Below, one piece after another: positions 6,901 through 13,864 of a DNA stretch of 25,829 nt; positions within the stretch are counted from its first letter, which is position 1, and each line of letters opens with the position of its first letter. The translations under genes were made by a program, and so were the position numbers. Location of the stretch: the IMG/VR virus record IMGVR_UViG_3300025138_000307, positions 1-25,829 of that record. One strand, 5' to 3'. Below the pieces are notes generated by a model. That model had not been told where the DNA came from, did no database searches, and worked only from the letters and a program-made list of their open reading frames with translations. Origin of the DNA: a virus.

Positions 6901-7433
6901 GTGGTTAAACGCTCAATATTGTAAGACGAATACGCGAATGTTACGTTTGCTATGATAGGTTCGGCATCAGTTGCTGTGCTAGTAAAATCGATACTAGAAA
7001 TACTCTTGGGAAAAAGTTCTTTGAAGTTTACGACCAGTTTGCCTCTCATATTACTATTCGTGATCACTAGTGTTCCGTCAGAGAAGTATTGATCTGGTCC
7101 TTCAAAGTCCTTAAAGTCTTCTGCGTTTGATGTGGTTCGCATCCAATCGTAAATTTCTAGCCAGTTTTTGAGTTCTTCATCGACGACATATGAAATCGAT
7201 AAGTCATCAAAGCGAAAAACTCCAGGTCGTTTGACTGGTGCAAAATAGTTTTCCTGTTGAATTTCAGAGACATTCACGCCAGGAACTATAGCAGATTGAC
7301 AAAAGTACGTCACCGTGGGAATTCTTTGCATAGTGAATCTGTAGTCAGTAACTACAAGTGGATTGGTGTTACTTGGCTGTCTGTTTAATATGTTATCTTT
7401 AAGTTGCGATGTACCGCTAATGTAATCAGGCAT
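6897..7433 (-). CDS. Tail tube-fold protein (gp19-like paralogue; gp3 or gp54 equivalent possible)
   Basis: The protein of 178 residues carries the layout of contractile-phage tube proteins: an N-terminal strand pair (DYRFTMQRIPTVTYF), an exposed loop (CQSAIVPGVNVSEIQQ), RPGVFRFDDLSISYVVDEEL and the helix KNWLEIYDWMRT. It closes with the strands SISSIDFTSTATDAEPIIANVTFAYSSY split over about residues 145-172. The FDDL-x-I-x-(Y/F)-x-VDE-x-x-x-N-W pattern is typical of gp19-related folds. It is distinct from the main tube protein gp19 at 13213-13821. The place after gp23 and before uvsY is where marine T4-like phages keep a tail completion protein usually called gp3, so that is my best guess; a tube initiator (gp54) is the alternative. 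GGAGGAG precedes the ATG closely. It is downstream of the gp23 terminator. Confidence 0.6.
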   Translation of the reverse strand: MPDYISGTSQLKDNILNRQPSNTNPLVVTDYRFTMQRIPTVTYFCQSAIVPGVNVSEIQQENYFAPVKRPGVFRFDDLSISYVVDEELKNWLEIYDWMRTTSNAEDFKDFEGPDQYFSDGTLVITNSNMRGKLVVNFKELFPKSISSIDFTSTATDAEPIIANVTFAYSSYNIERLTT

Positions 7434-7450
7434 AACTCCTCCATACTGTA

Positions 7451-7488
7451 TGTATAAAAGAAAGCGGGGGATCTTTCGATCCCCCGCT
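7451..7488 (-). terminator. Rho-independent terminator after gp23
   Basis: The minus strand forms an 11-base-pair perfect stem, AGCGGGGGATC (arm 7488-7478) and its complement (arm 7473-7463), closed by a GAAA tetraloop (7477-7474, GNRA type). It is followed at once by TTCTTTTATACAT. This is the strongest terminator in the window and lies 28 bases after the major capsid stop codon. It should insulate or attenuate the tube-like gene and uvsY from the very abundant late capsid message. Confidence 0.88.
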
Positions 7489-7501
7489 CTACCGTTGGTT
7501 G

Positions 7502-7517
7502 GATTCTAATTAGAATC
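7502..7517. repeat. 16-base perfect palindrome at the gp23 stop codon
   Basis: GATTCTAATTAGAATC is a perfect palindrome that overlaps the gp23 TGA (7518-7516) and precedes the GC-rich terminator by 13 bases. It may be a secondary hairpin with no loop, a protein binding site, or chance. Confidence 0.5.
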
Positions 7518-9021
7518 AGACGTTGTTCTGAAGACCAGATCCGATACCGTGTAGGTTGTCTACGCGGAAGATGCGGTAGTATTGGTTCTTACGGAACGAT
7601 GCAGCCGATGTGGGATCGGAGTTACCAGCCGTAGTGTTAATACTGACGAATGGGTTGTTGACAAGACCGTAACGGGTCTTGAATCCGATCTTGGGCTGGA
7701 AAGTATCCTCACCAACAGCACGAACCATCTGGAGTGGAACGTATGGGCAGTAGAAGAGTCCAGCGTCATATGGGCTGGTTCCCTTATATCCGACACATAC
7801 GAAGTCGCGTCCAGCGTCACCAGCAGCGGTGTGAGCAGTACCAGGTCCAGCGTAAGGATCAATGTAAACCTTGATCTTACCGTTGAGTGTACCAGCAAAG
7901 GTGTTGCCAGTGTCGTCAACGTTGAGGGTGGTAGCCAGAGCAGGACTGATGTTAAGGAATCCACTCATAGCGAGGGCGGAAGCAACATCTGACGAGCAGA
8001 TGATGAAGTTGCCCTTACCACGACGGGTATCCTTAGCGATACGGTTGCACTCACGTTCGATCTGGAACATGAGTCCTCTGTATCGCTCTGCACTCCATCG
8101 ACCGTCCGAGTCACGGGCGAGGTCGTAGACACCACCAACACCTCGACCGAACGATCCACCGAGACCATCAGCAACGGTAATACCAGTGCTAACACCAGTT
8201 CCGTCGGTGTATACCTCAGAGGAAGTTCCTGCTGCTCGTCCAAAGAGGTCGAGTTGCTGGGCACCAAGTTTAGCACCACGGTAGATCGTACGCATTACTT
8301 CGCGGTTGATCTCAGCGAGAATTTCGCTGGACATGATGTTAGCGAGTTCACTCTCAGCATCAAGTCCGTGAACGGCCTTGAGGTCTTGAGCGAGTTCGGT
8401 GCTGTACTCAGCCTTGAGGGCACGACTCTTCGCTTCGACAGCGGTTCTCTCGATTGAGAATGCCATCTCGGGGAAAGAAGTTGCGAGGCGATTACCACTA
8501 AGTGCTTCTGCCTCGGAACGGGTGAAGGGATCAAGACCGTCGATTGGATCGACTGTGGATCCTTCGAAGTTTCCACCGACCACATCACCAACACGACCGA
8601 AAGCAGCAGTGCTTCCAGCAGAAGCATTGATAGCCTCGTTGAAGAGGGCTTCAGATCCACCCTGCGTGTCGTACTTAGCACGCATGGCGAAGATGAGTCC
8701 AGTGGGACCAGTCATGGGCTGGACACCACATACATCGTAAGCCATTAGGTTGGGCATGGCACGACGAACGAGCGAGATGAGGATGGGATCAAATCCCTGC
8801 ATGTTGGAGTTGCCGTTTGCAGCAGCAAGTCCAAGACCATTACCAGCAGCGTTAGCGGGGGTTTCGGCGAGATACTGTTCACGAACAGCCCTCTCTTGGT
8901 TTTCGAGAACGACAGCAGTGACGTTCTTCTTATAGGGGTCATCGATTGAAGGTAGGTCAGCGTGGTTAAGCACGGGAGCCCACTTCTCTTGTAACATTTC
9001 GGTTGAACCTAAGTTGTCCAT
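7516..9021 (-). CDS. gp23: Major capsid protein gp23
   Basis: This HK97-fold protein forms the head hexamers. The N-terminal region ends in an LAE motif (residues 51-53, ...EQYLAE then TPANAAG), the Leu-x-Glu consensus cut by the gp21 protease, so the mature protein should begin near Thr54 and be about 448 residues. The segment GFDPILISLVRRAMPNLMAYDVCGVQPMTGPTGLIFAMR is spread over about 76-113 and is the classic conserved gp23 entry region. The 501-residue length is slightly shorter than T4 gp23 (521). There is no gp24 vertex paralogue next to it, as is usual in marine relatives. AGGAG lies 8 bases from the ATG and a late promoter octamer sits 30 bases upstream. Codon choice looks strongly biased toward C-ending codons, which fits very high expression. 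Confidence 0.97.
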   Translation of the reverse strand: MDNLGSTEMLQEKWAPVLNHADLPSIDDPYKKNVTAVVLENQERAVREQYLAETPANAAGNGLGLAAANGNSNMQGFDPILISLVRRAMPNLMAYDVCGVQPMTGPTGLIFAMRAKYDTQGGSEALFNEAINASAGSTAAFGRVGDVVGGNFEGSTVDPIDGLDPFTRSEAEALSGNRLATSFPEMAFSIERTAVEAKSRALKAEYSTELAQDLKAVHGLDAESELANIMSSEILAEINREVMRTIYRGAKLGAQQLDLFGRAAGTSSEVYTDGTGVSTGITVADGLGGSFGRGVGGVYDLARDSDGRWSAERYRGLMFQIERECNRIAKDTRRGKGNFIICSSDVASALAMSGFLNISPALATTLNVDDTGNTFAGTLNGKIKVYIDPYAGPGTAHTAAGDAGRDFVCVGYKGTSPYDAGLFYCPYVPLQMVRAVGEDTFQPKIGFKTRYGLVNNPFVSINTTAGNSDPTSAASFRKNQYYRIFRVDNLHGIGSGLQNNV

Positions 9022-9050
9022 TTTTATTTCTCCTAGTTAGAAATCTTCTT

Positions 9051-9058
9051 TATTTATG
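9051..9058 (-). promoter_or_regulatory. Late promoter octamer before gp23 (CATAAATA)
   Basis: The minus strand has CATAAATA, one base from the T4 late consensus TATAAATA, 30 bases upstream of the gp23 start. The spacing is nearly the same as for the gp22 octamer (33 bases), which supports both. It would be read by gp55-RNA polymerase. Confidence 0.65.
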
Positions 9059-9070
9059 AAATCTAAAATT

Positions 9071-10009
9071 TCACTTGTTTGGGTTACGGAGGGCGCGTGA
9101 ATACGCCTCCATGAGTGGGGTCCCAGCGGAAGGCTGAACACCTTCTTCGGGGGTAGTGACATCAGTTTCTTCGGTGATTGATGAGTTCTCGGTGTACGAC
9201 TCAATGAGAGTGTCGAGTTTCTCGGTGAATTGATGAACACCGTCAAACTCAATACCTTCGGCGAGAGTACGAAGACGATCGACTTCAGTCTCTAAGAGAC
9301 CTTCGGTCTTCTCTTCGAATACGAGAGCACAATCAACGAAAGTCTTGTCCTTGCCGAGTTCGATGTTATCATTGACGGCTTCATCGAGACGGGAACGAAG
9401 TTCCTCTACCTCGGTAGCGAGTCCGTCAACAAGATCATACTTCTCTTCGGGGACATCGATGAAGGAAGACTCGAAGAGATCTCGGAGTCCACCAATGAAG
9501 TTCTCTGCGACCTCGGTACGAATACCGCTTTCGACTGCGAGTTCATTGTCCTTCATCCAGTTCTCGACGACATATCCGAGATAGTCATCAAGACGCTCTG
9601 TGATTTCGTGCTGAAGTTTCTCAACGGCTTCAGTGAGGGCAACTTCGTATGCTTCGTAGAGTTCACCTTCAACGGCGCTAGTACGCTCATTGATGGCAGT
9701 CTCGAAGATAGTGGCTGCTTTACTTCTGAAATCCTCTGAGAGATCTTCGCCGTTGAAAAGAGCATCAAGATGCTCTTTAGTCATGGAAGGCTTTTCGACC
9801 TTGGCGTTTGCGGCGGATGACTTCATCTTTACGCTAGCCTGGTTCTTCGAAGCCTTACCTTCGGTTCCCTTATCGGTATCAACCTTAGGCTTCTTGCCTT
9901 CGGTGTCCTGTTCATCATCGAGGTCAAGAATTGTTTCAGCCTCGTTGACAACTACTTGCTCTTCTGCGAGTAGTTGTTTTGCTACTTCGACTGGATCGGT
10001 ATAGTCCAT
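9071..10009 (-). CDS. gp22: Prohead core scaffold protein gp22
   Basis: This is the internal scaffold around which the gp23 shell assembles, later chopped up by gp21. The 312-residue protein (T4: 269) is acidic, rich in Glu, Asp, Lys and Ala, and predicted mostly helical. It has a low-complexity charged segment at about 25-75 and long heptad-like stretches (TEAVEKLQHEITERLDDYL, EVEELRSRLDEAVNDNIEL). A conserved piece NELAVESGIRTEVAENFIGG near 155-174 is typical of the gp22 family. It lies in the T4 order between gp21 and gp23. AAAGGAG precedes the ATG and a perfect late promoter octamer sits 33 bases upstream. Several Leu/Ile-x-Glu sequences are available as protease sites. Confidence 0.93.
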   Translation of the reverse strand: MDYTDPVEVAKQLLAEEQVVVNEAETILDLDDEQDTEGKKPKVDTDKGTEGKASKNQASVKMKSSAANAKVEKPSMTKEHLDALFNGEDLSEDFRSKAATIFETAINERTSAVEGELYEAYEVALTEAVEKLQHEITERLDDYLGYVVENWMKDNELAVESGIRTEVAENFIGGLRDLFESSFIDVPEEKYDLVDGLATEVEELRSRLDEAVNDNIELGKDKTFVDCALVFEEKTEGLLETEVDRLRTLAEGIEFDGVHQFTEKLDTLIESYTENSSITEETDVTTPEEGVQPSAGTPLMEAYSRALRNPNK

Positions 10010-10041
10010 TTATAGACTCCTTTACTCTGAAAGTTTCAATT

Positions 10042-10049
10042 TATTTATA
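10042..10049 (-). promoter_or_regulatory. Late promoter octamer before gp22 (TATAAATA)
   Basis: A perfect T4 late promoter octamer TATAAATA lies on the minus strand in the 43-base gap between gp21 and gp22. The transcription start is expected a few bases beyond 10042. It should drive gp22 and, together with the next octamer, gp23. Confidence 0.8.
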
Positions 10050-10052
10050 TGA

Positions 10053-10694
10053 TCAAAGATTTTGGATGAAGTTTTTGAAGACCTCAAGTTTTTCTTCTTC
10101 TAGTTCTTTTCGTGTTGCTTCTTGAATACGTCTTCGGTAGTTTTCAATTTGTCTTTCTTTGAAAATACCATCAGCATAAGTCCATTCTTTTCCTTCCATG
10201 ATACCATCAACAAAGGCATCAGGAGCAGAAGGATCTGCAACGATATCTACGGCAGATAACATAAAGTCTTTCTGGACTTCATTTACTCCACCCACATTTT
10301 TGATTGAACCCATTCCTCGGGAAGAAACGCCTAGTTTTGCTCCGCCGTCGATAAGATTTTGTACAATCTTTCCGTATGGTGTGTCTAGGATTTTAGCCTC
10401 ACCGTATACATCATTACCTTCGTAACGAAGATCGTTGATGATATGAGACACACGTTCCAGATTGACTGTTGGTCCTTCTGGGTGACCCAGTTCGCCTAGT
10501 GCTCTGCTTCCCTTGACATACTTATCAATGTAGCGATTGGTTTCACCGAAAAGAGTATCTCTTCCATATCTTCTGCCATTACGGTTTACTTTTTCTGCTT
10601 GCATGAAGATACCTTTGATGGAATAGTTTTTCTTTCCATCTGTTTCCTCGCAAACAAGTTGGACATCTTCGTTGACTTCAGTGATTAGTAACAT
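10053..10694 (-). CDS. gp21: Prohead maturation protease gp21
   Basis: This serine protease of the herpes-assemblin-like fold cuts gp22, gp23 and the small core proteins after Leu/Ile-x-Glu during head maturation. Catalytic candidates are His71 in ALGELGHP and Ser124 or Ser125 in LGVSSRGMG, the family's most conserved block. The following DFMLSAVDIVADPSAPDAFV (144-163) is also typical. RNGRRYGRDTLF near residues 38-49 matches the N-terminal conserved turn. The 213-residue length agrees with T4 (212). Its ATG overlaps the stop of the preceding gene as TGATG, so it is translated by coupling. Confidence 0.95.
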   Translation of the reverse strand: MLLITEVNEDVQLVCEETDGKKNYSIKGIFMQAEKVNRNGRRYGRDTLFGETNRYIDKYVKGSRALGELGHPEGPTVNLERVSHIINDLRYEGNDVYGEAKILDTPYGKIVQNLIDGGAKLGVSSRGMGSIKNVGGVNEVQKDFMLSAVDIVADPSAPDAFVDGIMEGKEWTYADGIFKERQIENYRRRIQEATRKELEEEKLEVFKNFIQNL

Positions 10695-11479
10695 CAGTTG
10701 CCTTTCCTTGCAGCAATTGCTGCTTTGATTGCTTTGTCTCTTGAACCCATGAATTCCTGAGAACCAGTTTCAATCTTTCCGTCACCGTCGTGATCTTTCT
10801 TGGCTTTTTTACTCTTCTTTTGATTCTTCGCCGCTTGCTTGCGGACATCTTTCAGACTTCCGCCCATGGCTTCGTGAGTTCCGACTAAGGGCATTTCGCT
10901 CATGTCCTCTACGGACTCTCCTACTTTATGTCCCTTGTGCTTCTTGTGAAGAAGGTGATCATGGTCGCCAGCCTTAGAGTCGGATTCAAACTCGTCTCTC
11001 ATCTTGGAAGCAACAGCCTTGCGGGTTGCGACCGAGAATCGAGATCCGTGATCCTTGTGGTAGCGATCAGCGGCATCCTTTGCAGCGTGACCGAAGGCTT
11101 TATGTGCCTTATCACTATCATAGGTTCCAGAGGCTTGCTTGTTGCGAAGGTTCTTATGAATAGGAGTCATACGCTGACGGTGAAGATCGGCATGATTGGT
11201 AGCGTAGAGGTGGAGTTCGCGGGTGTCGGAATCATCACCTTCGCCAATATTCATTCCTTCGAGATCTTCTTCGTATTGGTCATTGTACATCTCTTCGATG
11301 TCATCATCATCCCATACATCATCTTCGCAGGATTCGCAAACATTCCATGTCTCGTCGGTAACGTCCTGAATACGAGACTCGATGAGTTCGTGGACTCTTC
11401 GGTTGAGTTCTTCTTTGAGCATATCGGAAAACTCGGTGAAGTTTCCGTCGATCGCTGCTTCAGTCATCTTCTCGTTCAT
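10694..11479 (-). CDS. Prohead-associated protein in the gp68 position, with EF-hand-like loop
   Basis: It lies between the portal/gp67-like pair and gp21, where T4 has the small core protein gp68, but at 261 residues it is much larger than gp68 (141). I start it at ATG 11479, with AGGAG 9 bases upstream, giving a 20-base overlap with the preceding gene; a 302-codon reading from 11602 only adds antisense-looking residues. The N-terminal 40 residues resemble those of the neighbouring small core protein. Then come a CESC pair, a very acidic stretch (DDVWDDDDIEEMYNDQYEEDLE), a His- and Lys-rich middle, a Lys-rich patch and, near residues 229-237, DHDGDGKIE followed by SRDKAIKAAIAARKG. The D-x-D-G-D-G loop resembles an EF-hand. 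Function is not established. Confidence 0.6.
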   Translation of the reverse strand: MNEKMTEAAIDGNFTEFSDMLKEELNRRVHELIESRIQDVTDETWNVCESCEDDVWDDDDIEEMYNDQYEEDLEGMNIGEGDDSDTRELHLYATNHADLHRQRMTPIHKNLRNKQASGTYDSDKAHKAFGHAAKDAADRYHKDHGSRFSVATRKAVASKMRDEFESDSKAGDHDHLLHKKHKGHKVGESVEDMSEMPLVGTHEAMGGSLKDVRKQAAKNQKKSKKAKKDHDGDGKIETGSQEFMGSRDKAIKAAIAARKGN

Positions 11480-11663
11480 CTTCGTTATCTCCTTCTTCGG
11501 AATCTGTTTGGTTTTGCATGAGAGATGAAGACATAGAAATTTCTGCATCTCTAAGTCTTTCGGAAACTTTAGTGGAGATCGCTCTCTTAAACGAATCTTC
11601 AAAGTCTACAACGTTGCTGTCTACAACAGCCTTGAACATGTCACTGTATTCATTTTCTGGCAT
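11460..11663 (-). CDS. Small acidic prohead core protein (gp67-like)
   Basis: The protein of 67 residues has an amphipathic N-terminal helix and a tail of almost only acidic residues (DSEEGDNEDEREDD). T4 gp67, encoded at this same place after the portal, is 80 residues with the same design, so the assignment rests on position and layout. I start it at ATG 11663, which has GGAG 7 bases upstream and overlaps the portal stop by 14 bases. An ATG pair at 11684 would add 7 residues lying fully inside the portal gene. It then overlaps the next gene by 20 bases. T4 gp67 is a core component needed for correct prohead shape. Confidence 0.65.
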   Translation of the reverse strand: MPENEYSDMFKAVVDSNVVDFEDSFKRAISTKVSERLRDAEISMSSSLMQNQTDSEEGDNEDEREDD

Positions 11664-13194
11664 TAGGATCTCCAAATTCATCATCTACGGGAGGATCTTC
11701 CTCCCTTTCTTTATCTATCTGTTTCTTCATTTCGTCAGTCTCTTCTTCCGTCAAACGAAGGATTTTCTTGTACACATATTCCTTCGAGAAGTATTGACCG
11801 ATGAATTCGCCCACATCTCGCATCATTTCGATACGCTCTTTCATAATTTCTGTTTCTTTGAGTTCACTAAAGTAGTTGTCACGGTTGTAGTCGAAGAGTA
11901 TATCCTGAGTGATATCTTCAAACTCTTCTTTGCTCATGACACCCTTGACTACAAGTTGTGTTTTCAAAAGATTAATAAAAAGATCATTGAACTTAGTTCG
12001 AAGTCGTTCTACAAACTTGTAAAACTTCACTTCGTCTCTGGAGATCTCGGCAGATCTACCCATGTTGAAGCCATTATCTGCTTCCATACGGGAGGTGGGA
12101 ACATGAAGAGCCTGATATAGTCTCTTCTTGAAGTATTCTACATCTTCCATCTCGCCCAGATTCTGACCACCGTCAAGGGTGGTGATCTCGGTTCCTCTGC
12201 CACCTTCACGGCGAGGCATCCAATAGTCTTCAAGCATAGACATATGCTTACGGTCGTCACGCATCTCACCACTACTTGCATCGTAAACTAACTTATTACG
12301 ATAACGATTCATAATATCTCGGAGATATTGTTCGGCTTTATTCTTCGGAAGATTACCGACATCCACATAGAAGACACGACGCTCGGGAGCACGGGAGATT
12401 CGATAGATGACAACGGCGTCTTCAATCATACGAAGTTGATTCAGCGGTTTGATTGCCTTCTGGAGATATCCGAAAACTCTTCTTCGTGTGGAATCATATA
12501 GACCAGAATTGATGTAACAGATTGCATCGGGGAGGATTTTCAGTCCAGTGTCCATTCCTCCTGCATTTGCCTGCTGTCCTGCTGTATTTGTTCCCGTTTG
12601 TCTCTCGTTGTAGATGTAAAATTCTTCCGTGTCTCCGTATAGAGTAACGGGCATAGAACTGTTATCTTGTATCGGCTTCTTTTTTACGCTCTTTACCTTT
12701 CGGATCTTAGTCGGATCGATAGGTCGTATCTCAACGATCCCCTTTTTGGGCGACTTAGGATCCAAAATCATATGGTAATAAAGCCGACTCTCGGTATACC
12801 ACTTACGGAAAATTTCATGACCACGAGAACGAAAACGAAGAAGTTTGAGAACTCCATCGAATTCTTCCTGTACTCTCTTTTTAATGTTTGTCGATAATGA
12901 AGTTTTGTCTAGATTGAGACTGATAGCAACTCGCTCATCATCAAACACTAAAGAGTCATTACAAATATCATCGATGGCCATTTCTACCTCGGGGTGAAGG
13001 GCCATATCTCGATACTTGTAGATTAGATCAATATCGTTCTTGACATACGGATCAAAATCAAGGTAGGAGCCGTAAAAGCCCCCACCTTGAACGATTGATG
13101 CGCCATCTTCTGTGTCAGGTGGTACGAATGATACTACCTTGTCAGAGTCAGATTTTGCTTTCTCGATATTGTAACCAAACAAGTTAATCGGCAT
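11650..13194 (-). CDS. gp20: Portal vertex protein gp20
   Basis: The dodecameric portal forms the DNA entry gate, nucleates prohead assembly and docks the terminase and neck. The 514-residue protein (T4: 524) has the well-known gp20 blocks: RPIDPTKIRKV (about 179-189), ISRAPERRVFYVDVGNLPK near 273-291, the clip/stem stretch with YWMPRREGGRGTEITTLDGG, and YFKKRLYQALHVPTSRM. The last block holds the region widely used as a marker for marine T4-like phages. Upstream is the tube protein with an 18-base gap; the ribosome binding site is weak (GAAAGTGA). The last residues overlap the small core gene. Confidence 0.97.
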   Translation of the reverse strand: MPINLFGYNIEKAKSDSDKVVSFVPPDTEDGASIVQGGGFYGSYLDFDPYVKNDIDLIYKYRDMALHPEVEMAIDDICNDSLVFDDERVAISLNLDKTSLSTNIKKRVQEEFDGVLKLLRFRSRGHEIFRKWYTESRLYYHMILDPKSPKKGIVEIRPIDPTKIRKVKSVKKKPIQDNSSMPVTLYGDTEEFYIYNERQTGTNTAGQQANAGGMDTGLKILPDAICYINSGLYDSTRRRVFGYLQKAIKPLNQLRMIEDAVVIYRISRAPERRVFYVDVGNLPKNKAEQYLRDIMNRYRNKLVYDASSGEMRDDRKHMSMLEDYWMPRREGGRGTEITTLDGGQNLGEMEDVEYFKKRLYQALHVPTSRMEADNGFNMGRSAEISRDEVKFYKFVERLRTKFNDLFINLLKTQLVVKGVMSKEEFEDITQDILFDYNRDNYFSELKETEIMKERIEMMRDVGEFIGQYFSKEYVYKKILRLTEEETDEMKKQIDKEREEDPPVDDEFGDPNARK

Positions 13195-13212
13195 AAATTA
13201 ATCACTTTCATA

Positions 13213-13821
13213 TCATAGAGCGTTTTCAGGATCTGTGTTGGTATCTGCATCAGTTGGTTTTGTTTGATCTGATGCACTACCTTGACCTGAACTTGCTAAC
13301 CAATACTGGTACTGTAGAGTAACAGTAAATTCACCAATTGTGCCTTCGTTATCCGAACTAACGGAAACTGAACTAATGCTTTCTGGATAAGCACCTACGA
13401 AGTTGTAGGTTTTAATTGCGTTACCCTGTCTATTTAGGGAAGAAACTTTCCAGTCACAGAATACATCTGTGTTAAAACCAGAACCGGCACTAGTGAAGAA
13501 TCCACCCTGAACGTCAGGGGTGTTTGCTTCGAACTGGTTGATGAGGTTGGACCAGGCTTCAAACTTGTTGCGTAGTTCATAATCACCATCCATAAGAACA
13601 GTTAATGACCATGAATCGAACGAACGATCGCCTGGCATTTTGATCGTACGACCACGGTATGGAACGGTGATTGTACCAAGGTTAGCAGCAGGAAGTTCTG
13701 CTGCCTTCACAAGAAAGCGAGTCTTATTACTTGTGTTTGCACCAATCTTACCTTCGACCACGAAGAGGTTCGTACGAACGCCACCTTGAGTCAATGCAGA
13801 TTGGAAGTTCTTAATATTCAT
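13213..13821 (-). CDS. gp19: Tail tube protein gp19
   Basis: This protein stacks in hexamers to make the inner tube through which DNA passes. The 202 residues (T4: 163) start with NIKNFQSALTQGGVRTNLFVV and continue with FLVKAAELPAANLGTITVPY and RGRTIKMPGDRSFDSWSLTV, the conserved core of the T4 gp19 family. The C-terminal strand LQYQYWLASSGQG is followed by a short Asp/Thr-rich tail. The position after the sheath gene is canonical. An AGGAG-type site is 8-10 bases upstream of ATG 13821, and a UUCG-loop hairpin lies just before it. Confidence 0.92.
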   Translation of the reverse strand: MNIKNFQSALTQGGVRTNLFVVEGKIGANTSNKTRFLVKAAELPAANLGTITVPYRGRTIKMPGDRSFDSWSLTVLMDGDYELRNKFEAWSNLINQFEANTPDVQGGFFTSAGSGFNTDVFCDWKVSSLNRQGNAIKTYNFVGAYPESISSVSVSSDNEGTIGEFTVTLQYQYWLASSGQGSASDQTKPTDADTNTDPENAL

Positions 13822-13843
13822 CTAGGAATCTCCTTTGGGTTGC

Positions 13844-13861
13844 GGGGCCCCGAAGGGCCCC
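13844..13861 (-). other. RNA hairpin with UUCG tetraloop between gp18 and gp19
   Basis: The minus strand reads GGGGCCC-TTCG-GGGCCCC: a perfect 7-base-pair GC stem capped by a C(UUCG)G tetraloop, four bases after the gp18 stop. No T-run follows (the next bases are GCAACCC), so it does not look like a full terminator. It may protect the gp18 message end, mark an RNA processing site or tune gp19 translation. Confidence 0.7.
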
Positions 13862-13864
13862 TTA

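Noticed and set aside
7582-8740. Several long plus-strand frames of 67-136 codons over the capsid gene
   Set aside because: They are mirror frames caused by the strong codon bias of gp23; products are low-complexity Ser/Arg/Val-rich.
10928-11521. Plus-strand frame of 197 codons with a very hydrophobic, membrane-like product
   Set aside because: It is antisense to the acidic and basic prohead protein. Reverse complements of Asp/Glu/Lys codons give Ile, Val, Leu and Phe, which explains the hydrophobicity. No ribosome binding site or promoter was seen.
11480-11602. N-terminal extension of the gp68-position protein to 302 residues
   Set aside because: The added 41 residues lie wholly inside the gp67-like gene in another frame, are basic and unlike the rest, and a good ribosome binding site supports the ATG at 11479.
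11518-12120. Plus-strand frame of 200 codons
   Set aside because: It lies antisense across the portal gene and gp67-like gene, both well supported on the minus strand; no family likeness.
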